Source: Desulforhopalus sp. (GTDB taxonomy: Bacteria; Desulfobacterota; Desulfobulbia; Desulfobulbales; Desulfocapsaceae). Taken from it: 64,000 nucleotides of DNA. The notes under the pieces are model-generated. The model was not told the DNA's origin. It saw nothing but the letters and a program-made list of their open reading frames with translations, and did no database searches. Location of the stretch: NCBI GenBank assembly GCA_030247675.1, contig JAOTRX010000003.1, forward strand, positions 1 to 64,000, written 5' to 3'. The position numbers were made by a program, and so were the translations under genes. This document shows, piece after piece, positions 48,730 to 55,358 of the stretch; the stretch's first letter is position 1, and each line of letters opens with the position of its first letter.

Positions 48730-48931
48730 TAATCCTCCTAATATTTTGATATGTTATGAGTAAATTTGGCTCAGCCCCCTTTTTCATTATTCGAAACAGT
48801 CCTAGGCAGTCTATTGCAACGTGTGGATACGCAGCCTTTCCGGCGTCAAGTTTATTGGCTGTTATACAACCAACTACCGAAAGACTTACAACAATAATCA
48901 AACATAGCCTAGCATGCATCCTGTGAACCAA
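48614..48931 (-). CDS. Doubtful lipoprotein-like frame
   Basis: From an internal ATG at 48916 the frame begins MHARLCLIIVVSLSVVGC, a plausible lipoprotein signal with lipobox VVGC, with AGGA upstream. However it runs 116 bp into the PEP-CTERM gene and the later part is not protein-like. It could be a fragment. It lies in the 360-bp gap 48730-49089, which otherwise holds no clear gene. Confidence 0.2.
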   Translation of the reverse strand: MVHRMHARLCLIIVVSLSVVGCITANKLDAGKAAYPHVAIDCLGLFRIMKKGAEPNLLITYQNIRRINEKVTLHCSFASDDIGYSYSSSYHLHIHWQFFYRLLEF

Positions 48932-49089
48932 ATTACCAATCCCCAGATTGGGTTAAAAATTCTTCATGGATGCCAACAGTTAAACGATCGCTACTCCTGC
49001 TTTCTTCCTCTATGAACTGATATATCAACAATCAAAGTCAGTCCCCTTTACGTCCCTAAGCTAATCGATATTTACTGAGAGCGTAGATT

Positions 49090-49347
49090 TTATTTAATAC
49101 GTTTAAAATAGTACCACCTGTCTTCCATATCTACAGACACTAATTCCCAACCTTGTTGCCCAAGATTATTTAGTTCAGACTCAAAAATTTCTAATTTAGA
49201 TCTTTGCTCTTTTTCAAGGATTTTATATTCAAACCCTGATTTTGCATATGATACAGGATTTGAAAACAATGTTATTATAGAAACAAAAAATATAAGCGAT
49301 ATTATTGATAGGGGAAATACATATTTCTTTGAATAGAAGACGTTCAT
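49090..49347 (-). CDS. Exported small protein with DUF4177-like domain
   Basis: 85 residues: a signal peptide or membrane anchor (about 11-33, ending near SYAKS) and a domain FEYKILEKE...LNNLGQQGWELVSV...WYYFKRIK, which matches the compact DUF4177 pattern with GWELV. AAGGAG lies eight bases before the ATG. AT-rich, in cassette orientation, 52 bp from the attC site upstream. Function unknown. Confidence 0.75.
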   Translation of the reverse strand: MNVFYSKKYVFPLSIISLIFFVSIITLFSNPVSYAKSGFEYKILEKEQRSKLEIFESELNNLGQQGWELVSVDMEDRWYYFKRIK

Positions 49348-49398
49348 TGCGTTTCTCCTTGAAGGAATAATTGAATTAACAAGTAGAGAAAAAAGGGG

Positions 49399-49460
49399 AC
49401 CTAACGTGCTGTTGTGGGGTGCGCGGCTGTTTGCACGTCCTTACAAACAGTTGGTTAAGG
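49399..49460 (-). other. Integron attC recombination site
   Basis: On the minus strand, 62 bp bounded by CCTTAAC (R'' box) and GTTAGGT (R' box, GTTRRRY). Inside, CTGTTTGT pairs with ACAACAG leaving one unpaired base, the extrahelical base typical of attC. A GTGC/GCAC stem lies around the tip. The TAA stop of the upstream gene (49455-49457) lies inside the R'' box, as in compact cassettes. Orientation fits the integrase relic at 50694. Confidence 0.75.
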
Positions 49461-50546
49461 ATTAATATTTTTATAAATTTCTAATGTACGGTTTTCAATT
49501 TTTTGATATAGATTTTCTATTGTATTCAACAATGGTATTGAAAAGTTATTATGCAATTGATTGTCATCAAAATAATCAAGATTTTTTGGAAGTTCTATAA
49601 GGGCTAAGGAGTGAATATTTTGTGGTTTTATCGTGTCTAGTTGATCAGTATTGTAGGAACCAGTTGTAACCATTAGAGGTAATCTACGATGCTGCATTAG
49701 ATTTCTTAACTTATTCAGGTATAAAAAAGATTCATCATTGATGAGAGCTGTAATTAATTGCTTAATTATAATTTGATTATCAGGTAGGTATTTGTGGACA
49801 CAGAATAGATCAACCTCTTCTTCTGGTGTTGTTGGAGAAAAATGAAAACAAATTTCTTGTGAAAGCATGTCTAATGCTGACCTTAAGTTGTTTATAAATG
49901 AAAATAGATTGCTATGAAAGCCATGATCAAAAGGAGATTTATACTTACATCTATCTTTGATGGGTGAGGAAGTATTTGACATTACTAATGGTGAGTACCA
50001 TTTATTTGACAAAAGGTACTCCATAGATTCTTTAGATGATATCATTCGTGTACCAACTGAATGATGCAAAACAGAAAAAAGGTTTTTGTTATTTTTATGT
50101 AATTTTCGCCTGACTTTATCTAAATATGAACTTTCAATTTCTGTTGATGACCAATTTTTCAATCCAGGACATAGAATACCTGACGAGGCAATTGTGGCAC
50201 CAGTTGCCCACTTTACTCTATAAAGAGAAACTCCACATGCAGGACATTGTGAACCTTTTAAACCAGCCAATTCTTCCCATTCTTCGTCATCAACAGTCAA
50301 GTTAGCTTTACAAGAAGGACAGCAGACTAGTGCTAAGTAGCTTTCACAATTATGGCATTTATGTCCTATTCCACCTGAACTTAAAGCAGCTTGAACTTTT
50401 GGAGTCGAAACAACCTTCTCTTTACATTTTGAGCAAGTAAATTCGACTAACAAATCATCTGTTATTTTTTCAGAAAAGGGTTGCAAAAATACTTCATATT
50501 TCTTCGTTGTAGTCATTTCATCCTTAACAGTGCAATAAGTGGACAT
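49455..50546 (-). CDS. Zinc-ribbon and HEPN-like cassette protein
   Basis: 363 residues, strongly AT-rich. Four CxxC knuckles (C38/C41, C64/C67, C76/C79, C101/C104) form zinc ribbons. The C-terminal half is helical, with R281-N-L-M-Q-H286, an Rx4H motif of HEPN ribonuclease-like domains, following a SALDMLSQEICFHF helix. HEPN proteins are often RNases in defence or toxin systems. A second ATG at 50516 has AAGGA close by and may be the true start. It is the first cassette after the putative attI. Function is inferred from motifs only. Confidence 0.7.
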   Translation of the reverse strand: MSTYCTVKDEMTTTKKYEVFLQPFSEKITDDLLVEFTCSKCKEKVVSTPKVQAALSSGGIGHKCHNCESYLALVCCPSCKANLTVDDEEWEELAGLKGSQCPACGVSLYRVKWATGATIASSGILCPGLKNWSSTEIESSYLDKVRRKLHKNNKNLFSVLHHSVGTRMISSKESMEYLLSNKWYSPLVMSNTSSPIKDRCKYKSPFDHGFHSNLFSFINNLRSALDMLSQEICFHFSPTTPEEEVDLFCVHKYLPDNQIIIKQLITALINDESFLYLNKLRNLMQHRRLPLMVTTGSYNTDQLDTIKPQNIHSLALIELPKNLDYFDDNQLHNNFSIPLLNTIENLYQKIENRTLEIYKNINP

Positions 50547-50693
50547 TTGTCCATCATATCAACACCTATAGATAGATAAAAATTCCACTTATCGTTATAT
50601 CAATGGATAAACCTGGAAAACAAGCCCCAGGTAATTCCACTTATTGAAATAAGTATTATAATTTCCACATATTGCGATATTAAATAACTGCCT
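50547..50693. promoter_or_regulatory. Putative attI / integrase promoter region with repeated CCACTTATTG motifs
   Basis: Between the first cassette gene and the integrase start lie CCACTTATCG (50585), CCACTTATTG (50637) and CCACATATTG (50664); an inverted copy CAATAAGTGG sits at 50532 inside the cassette start. ACTTATTGAAATAAGT at 50638-50653 is a near-perfect palindrome. GTTGATA on the minus strand near 50566 could be the crossover box. Such repeats are what integrase-binding attI sites look like, but no known attI matches. Confidence 0.4.
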
Positions 50694-51698
50694 ATGGAAA
50701 GTCAAAAGAAAAATATGACGAAGTTTCGCCCAAATCCAACCTTTGACCTTATGGATCAGGTGTGCGAAGTACTCCGGTATCACCACTATGCATACCGCAC
50801 CGAACAGACCTATTGTCAGTGGATTCTTCGCTACATCCATTATTTTGGCAGCAAGACCCATCCGAATGTCCTTGGCGCTCGAGAGGTCGAGCGTTTTCTC
50901 TCCGATCTGGTAACTGTTGGCAAGGTATCCGCTGCCACCCAGCGCCAGGCACTGAATGCCTTGGTTTTTCTTTATCGCGACGTTTTGGATATACCGCTGA
51001 CCGGAAAAATCGCCCCGATTCGCAGCAAGCGCCTTCAACGGCCGCCGACCGTACTCATCCAGGATATGAAGTGCAGCGCCTGCTCGCGGCAATTACCGGC
51101 AAACATGCTCTCATGGCCAAACTGCTTTACGGTAGCGGTCTGCGACTGATGGAGTGCATCCGTCTGCGTGTTCAGGATGTTGATTTCGGCCAGGATCTCA
51201 TCTTTGTCCGTGGCGGCAAGGGTGGCAAAGACCGGACCACCATCCTGCCCAAGAATCTTGAGCAGGAGCTGCAAAAACAGATACAGGCTGTAAAAACTCT
51301 CCACCATAAAGACTTGGAAGAAGGCTTTGGCACGGTCTATGCCTGAGGCCTTGGCGCGAAAATATCCCAATGCCGCACGCGAAACCGGCTGGCAGTGGGT
51401 GTTTCCGGCAAAGGAACGTTCAATCGACCCGCGATCCGGCCGGGAAATGCGTCACCATGTCCTTGAATCCGGGCTGCAGAAAGCGGTGAAACGGGCGGCG
51501 GAATTGGTGAAGCTTGATAAGAAGGTCGGTTGTCATACCCTGCGGCACAGCTTTGCTACGCATATGCTGGAAAACGGCGTGAAAAGCCGGGTGCTGCAGG
51601 AACTCCTCGGTCACGCCGACGTCAAGACCACCGAGATCTACACTCATGTTATGGCCCGTGATATCCGCAAACTCCAAAGCCCGCTGGATCGGTTCTAG
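50694..51698 (+). pseudogene. intI: Integron integrase (IntI-type tyrosine recombinase), two frameshifts
   Basis: Read across three frames the product is a full IntI of about 335 residues: an SAM-like N-domain (YRTEQTYCQWILRYIHYFG), catalytic Arg in GSGLRLMECIRL, the integron-specific insert [35 protein letters not shown], and nucleophile Tyr in TTEIYTHV. One base is lost near 51055-51062 (before GYEVQRLLAAI), and two bases near 51340 (VY to MPEAL). All catalytic residues survive, so decay is recent. It is oriented opposite to the cassette genes, as in all integrons. Confidence 0.88.
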
Positions 51699-51710
51699 GG
51701 GGAATCGGTA

Positions 51711-52595
51711 TCAATCACCGGCCACAAGCCACTGCCTGGTTATCTCCATAAACCGCCCGAGGAGCGGTGAGCACCATTTATCGACATGGCGGATCATGAT
51801 CACCGAGGTTGAACTCTCCGGCCAGCCCAGAATGTGCAGAGAGGCGTCTCGCAATTCTGCGGTTATTGCCGCCGACGGACAATAGGTCAAACCGATGCCC
51901 CGTTTTAAACAGCCGCGCAGTGAATTGCCGCTGGAAAATTCCAGAGCCCGGAACTCTACCTGGTCTTCTTCGAGCGACCGCTCGAACTGGCGTCGGTAGC
52001 TTCAGTCGGTTTTGGGAAAGAGGATGGTCTGGCCGTGCAGATCGGCAGGTGCCAGCTGTTTTCTCGCCGCCAGAGGATGGCCGGGGGCGGCGGCCAGCAC
52101 CAGCTCCTCCTTTTTCAGAACTTCGGCGTGGACATCCTTCATCTGCAGGTCCTCGGTCATTAAAAAGGCCAGGTCGATGGTTCCGGTATTGAGTTCCCGG
52201 GCGAGCTGCAGATCGGAGCAGTTGATAAAGGCCAGCCGCACGTCCGGATAATCCCGGTTGAACTGCTCGATTACCGGCACCATATACACCGCCGCCAGCG
52301 TCTCCGGCATGCGGATGGTCAGGCTGCCGCGATCAAACCGCTGACCGGTGACCTCCGATCGGATCTCCTCGGTCATTCCTTCGATACGGCCGGCATAGTC
52401 GTAGAGTTTTCGCCCGGCCTCGGTCAGCAGGACCCGGCGGCCGATCCGGTCAAAGAGCATGACCTGCAGCTCCTCCTCCAAACCCCGAATCTGCGCCGAC
52501 ACCGAAGACTGTGCCATATGCAGCTGCTCGGCTGCCTGGGTAAAGCTGAGCAGTTTGCAGACCACGCGAAATGTTTTCAGTTGTCGAAATTCCAT
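51711..52595 (-). CDS. LysR-type regulator with in-frame TGA at codon 198 (possible selenoprotein)
   Basis: 294 codons in all. Residues 1-60 form the LysR winged helix (FRQLKTFRVVCKLLSFTQAAEQLHMAQSS in two parts). A substrate domain follows. The frame meets TGA at 52002-52004 just after FPKTD, then continues SYRRQFERSLEE to a second TGA at 51711, with 96 sense codons and clear LysR character (RGCLKRGIGLTYCPSAA). Many LysR proteins have GCSYR here, so TGA replaces a Cys codon; the site aligns near OxyR Cys199. Either Sec is inserted or the gene is truncated at 197 residues. Start ATG at 52595; 63 further upstream bases are open. Confidence 0.75.
51969..51986 (-). promoter_or_regulatory. SECIS-like hairpin downstream of the in-frame TGA
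   Basis: On the mRNA, UUCGAGCG, GU, CGCUCGAA is a perfect 8-bp palindrome; with a realistic tetraloop it has a 7-bp stem and a GGUC apical loop. The loop starts 22 nt after the UGA. The E. coli fdhF SECIS has a GGUC-containing loop 18 nt after its UGA. No bulged U is evident. Confidence 0.5.
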
Positions 52596-52606
52596 AAATG
52601 CATACC

Positions 52607-52677
52607 AATCGTTTGGGACGATGAAAACCATCGAATTAAATCGTTTGTTTCGATTCATAATATAGATTAATCGTTTC
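52607..52677. promoter_or_regulatory. Triple AATCGTTT repeats between LysR and C_GCAxxG_C_C genes
   Basis: AATCGTTT occurs at 52607, 52639 and 52669, spaced 32 and 30 bp (three helical turns). The middle one is part of AATCGTTTGTTTCGATT, a palindrome of LysR-box type. Placement in the divergent gap fits an operator for the regulator. Confidence 0.5.
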
Positions 52678-52753
52678 TGTAAATCAATAGTGGAGGAAAA
52701 ATCCTCTGCAGGTTCAAATTACAGATCCACTAGTAATGCAAGCGAGGGAGCGT

Positions 52754-53182
52754 ATGGAAACACAACAGGCGGGAGAACGGGCAGCAGAATATTTCGGCGG
52801 CGGGTATCATTGCGTCGAGGCGGTTGTCTCGGCCTTTCTTGAGGCCATCGGCGAAGATCCGGCAATGGCGGTAGCCCACGCCACGGCCTTTGGTGGCGGC
52901 TTTGGCAGGACATTTTCCGGTACCTGTGGGGTCTTGTCGGGCTGCATGATTGCCATCGGCCATGTCTGCGGGCGCAGGCAACCGGGTGCCAACTGGGACA
53001 AACCGGCCGAGTTCGGCGCGGCGATCATGCGGCAGTTTGTCGACAGCCACGGCACGACCAATTGCGGCGTTCTGCGCGAGCGCTTTGGTGCGGAACAGCA
53101 GATGGCCGAGTGCCGGAATCTGGTGCGCGAGGGGACGGTCAAGCTCTTGCAGATGTACCGGGGCAGGCCCGATTGGCGATAG
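52754..53182 (+). CDS. C_GCAxxG_C_C family redox-type protein
   Basis: 142 residues. HCVEAVVSAF near residue 19, CGVLSGCMIAIG with the CG(A/V)xxG core, then single Cys in TTNCGVL and MAEC are the conserved cysteines of this family, thought to be redox active or metal binding. ATG at 52754 is favoured by GAGGGAG just before it; an ATG at 52736 would add six residues. It is divergent from the LysR gene, so probably its target. Confidence 0.85.
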   Translation: METQQAGERAAEYFGGGYHCVEAVVSAFLEAIGEDPAMAVAHATAFGGGFGRTFSGTCGVLSGCMIAIGHVCGRRQPGANWDKPAEFGAAIMRQFVDSHGTTNCGVLRERFGAEQQMAECRNLVREGTVKLLQMYRGRPDWR

Positions 53183-53265
53183 GGCTGGGCATGTGAACAG
53201 GCAAACCCGCTCGTGTTGAGCGCTCCTCGGTTTAGAGTGCAGGGATAGGAGGCGCCGGGCAATTC

Positions 53266-54315
53266 TTAGATATGTTTGCGAATAAGGTCGAAGGAAATGG
53301 TTGCCGTGGTAATCGTGCTGCGGCCGAAGACCAGGAAAAACACCAGCCAGAGGCCCTGCAGGGCGAGGATGACCAGGGGGTTCCACAGCACCGGAAAACC
53401 GTTGATAATCTCCGGGTTGCTGGCGTCCGGCGCCGGAAGAATGCAGGCCACCATGACCATATACACAACGCTGATAGCTCCCATGACCTGATACGCCGAG
53501 ATTTTGCCGAAGCCGCGAAAATCGGCACGCATGGTCTCCGAGGCGATGCGCCAGAACTGGGTGGTGGTAATGGTCAGGATGAGTGCCCAGGTGAAGGCGC
53601 CGCTCAGGAACAGCAGGCTGCCGGCCAGGGCGGCCGAGGTATAGAGGACACTGGTGATTGCCTGGATGGGAATCAGTCTTTCCCCGCTGAGCTGCCCTTC
53701 ATAGGAGGCTTTCTTGGTTGCCCCATAGAAGATGAAATTCCTCCGGGCAAAAAGGCGCTGCAGCAGCCAGTGGCAGTCCTTGACCGGCTTACCGTAACAG
53801 CAGCCGAAACTGATGCAGCCCAGTCTACCCAGGCCCTCGCCCAGGGTATAGGCGATGGACATCGCCGCCAGCACCGGGATAACCGGTAAAAAACCTCCCC
53901 GGTCAGCAACCAGCCCTTGCACGACCTGGACCACCGGGGGAGCGAGGAGGATGCCGATGCACGAGGCGCCGCCGACGGTGAAGGTATGGCGCTTTCCCTC
54001 GACAGCCATGGCCACGAGCCGGGCCGCCGGCAGGCAGGCTGCGAGAATGATCAGCACCGCCAGCATGGCCCCGGCAATGGAGACCTGCATCGCGCCCAGA
54101 AGAACGAGGAGCAGGGTTAGGGCGAGGAGTTGGCTGGTGGCGATGAAAAAACCGTAGTAGGTAAGATTGGTTCCCCGCCAGCGGTTTTCCCAGTTTTTGC
54201 CGGTTGGCACGACCGCCAGCATCTGCCAGCGTTCCCCCGGCAGATGTTTAAACGCCCAGCCGAGATAGCAGGCGAGGACGCAGCCGAGGCCTGCAATAAA
54301 AAGAGGGTCGATCAT
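53266..54315 (-). CDS. Lgt-like integral membrane protein
   Basis: 349 residues with about 8-9 hydrophobic helices. GEGLGRLGCISFGCCYGKP near residues 158-176 resembles the GRIGC..GCCYG signature of prolipoprotein diacylglyceryl transferase-like proteins. Unlike housekeeping Lgt it has long extra N- and C-terminal membrane parts and lies in an operon with a phosphatidylserine decarboxylase (ATGA overlap). It may move a diacylglyceryl or phospholipid-derived group to an unknown acceptor. Confidence 0.65.
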   Translation of the reverse strand: MIDPLFIAGLGCVLACYLGWAFKHLPGERWQMLAVVPTGKNWENRWRGTNLTYYGFFIATSQLLALTLLLVLLGAMQVSIAGAMLAVLIILAACLPAARLVAMAVEGKRHTFTVGGASCIGILLAPPVVQVVQGLVADRGGFLPVIPVLAAMSIAYTLGEGLGRLGCISFGCCYGKPVKDCHWLLQRLFARRNFIFYGATKKASYEGQLSGERLIPIQAITSVLYTSAALAGSLLFLSGAFTWALILTITTTQFWRIASETMRADFRGFGKISAYQVMGAISVVYMVMVACILPAPDASNPEIINGFPVLWNPLVILALQGLWLVFFLVFGRSTITTATISFDLIRKHI

Positions 54316-55358
54316 AGGGCCTTTCCTATTGCCGGAGTTTTTGTTGCGGGTCCGGCGATGGTTGACCGGACCAGGACATCGGTTTCAACGAGCGGCCTGC
54401 CGAAGCGGTTGCTGTAGCGGCTCTGCACATCCTGGCGCCGGGAATTGCCGACCAGGTCGCTTGCAAAGGCTATCCGGTCCGCCTCGAAAAACAGCACGGT
54501 GGTCGAACTTCCCGGACGAAACAGGCTTTTCGGACAGCCCCTTCTGACAAACATGCCGGGCTCCAGTTGCCGCGGGTCGGCGTAGCCCTCGGTGCTGTAG
54601 GTCTGGGCAAGATCGCCGATCATCAGGGCAACGATTTCAACCATCGCCACCAGGCCGACCTGTGATCCGCCGGGCACATCGGTATCAATAATCGTCACCA
54701 CCCGCCGGTTTTTCGAATACAGCGAGGCCATGGCGATCAGGGCCGAGGGGTTGCAGGAATGGTACTGGCCGTCGATACCGTAGATGGTCTCCACCCGGCC
54801 GCTGACCGGCAGATGGTTGTAGTGGTACTTTTCCGGAGTGAGGCGGAAGACGGCAAAATCCCCGCCGAGAAACCGTTCACCCCAGGGGCAGGCAGCGCCG
54901 ATGAGTTCCTGGGGATCGAACAGCTTTTCCTTGATAAAGATTGCCGAGGTATCGGCGAGACTGCCGATGAGGATCCGCGCATCGGCGGGGCTGGCGACGC
55001 AGTTCGGGGCGGCGCTCATCGGCCGGGTTTCCCAATAGCGAATCCGCCGTTCGAAGACCTTGCGGTGTGAATCGTAGTAAGACAGCGGCTCGAAACACTC
55101 CCGCCAGTCGGCGCCGATACTTTCAAAAAGATACCGGCCGTCGCGCCTGATATTGGATGGCAGGTCATAATTGCAGAAGGCAAGTAGGCTCGATGTCCTG
55201 GCCGAGGTCAGCATCCTGAACATGATCGGCGCGCTCTCGCGCAGGCTATGGTAGAGAAAACGAACGCTGCGGTCGCCGATCGGTTTTTCGGTAACGACTT
55301 GCCGGGATGTCCGTTCGATGAACTGGTGGGTGTGGAGCGACTGGGTCATGGTTGTCAC
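54312..55358 (-). CDS. Phosphatidylserine decarboxylase
   Basis: 348 residues. SPADAR and YHYNHLPVSG carry the Asp and His of the self-cleavage triad. RPGSSTTVLFF holds GSS at 283-285, where cleavage would form the pyruvoyl group. The N-terminal 110 residues have no counterpart in short Psd enzymes. The GTG start at 55358 overlaps the previous stop and has AGGA seven bases before; an ATG at 55349 is possible. No pssA is nearby, so it may serve a special lipid pathway rather than bulk PE. Confidence 0.85.
   Translation of the reverse strand: MTTMTQSLHTHQFIERTSRQVVTEKPIGDRSVRFLYHSLRESAPIMFRMLTSARTSSLLAFCNYDLPSNIRRDGRYLFESIGADWRECFEPLSYYDSHRKVFERRIRYWETRPMSAAPNCVASPADARILIGSLADTSAIFIKEKLFDPQELIGAACPWGERFLGGDFAVFRLTPEKYHYNHLPVSGRVETIYGIDGQYHSCNPSALIAMASLYSKNRRVVTIIDTDVPGGSQVGLVAMVEIVALMIGDLAQTYSTEGYADPRQLEPGMFVRRGCPKSLFRPGSSTTVLFFEADRIAFASDLVGNSRRQDVQSRYSNRFGRPLVETDVLVRSTIAGPATKTPAIGKAL

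Noticed and set aside
48809..48868. Region with CAACGTG and GGCTGTTATAC considered as a third attC
   Set aside because: Outer boxes are poor (TTGCAAC, GTTATAC) and inner arms do not pair convincingly; left as unproven.
51340..51346. In-frame TGA in the middle part of the integrase considered as a second Sec codon
   Set aside because: Homology resumes in another frame right after it ([11 protein letters not shown]), so it is a frameshift, not read-through.
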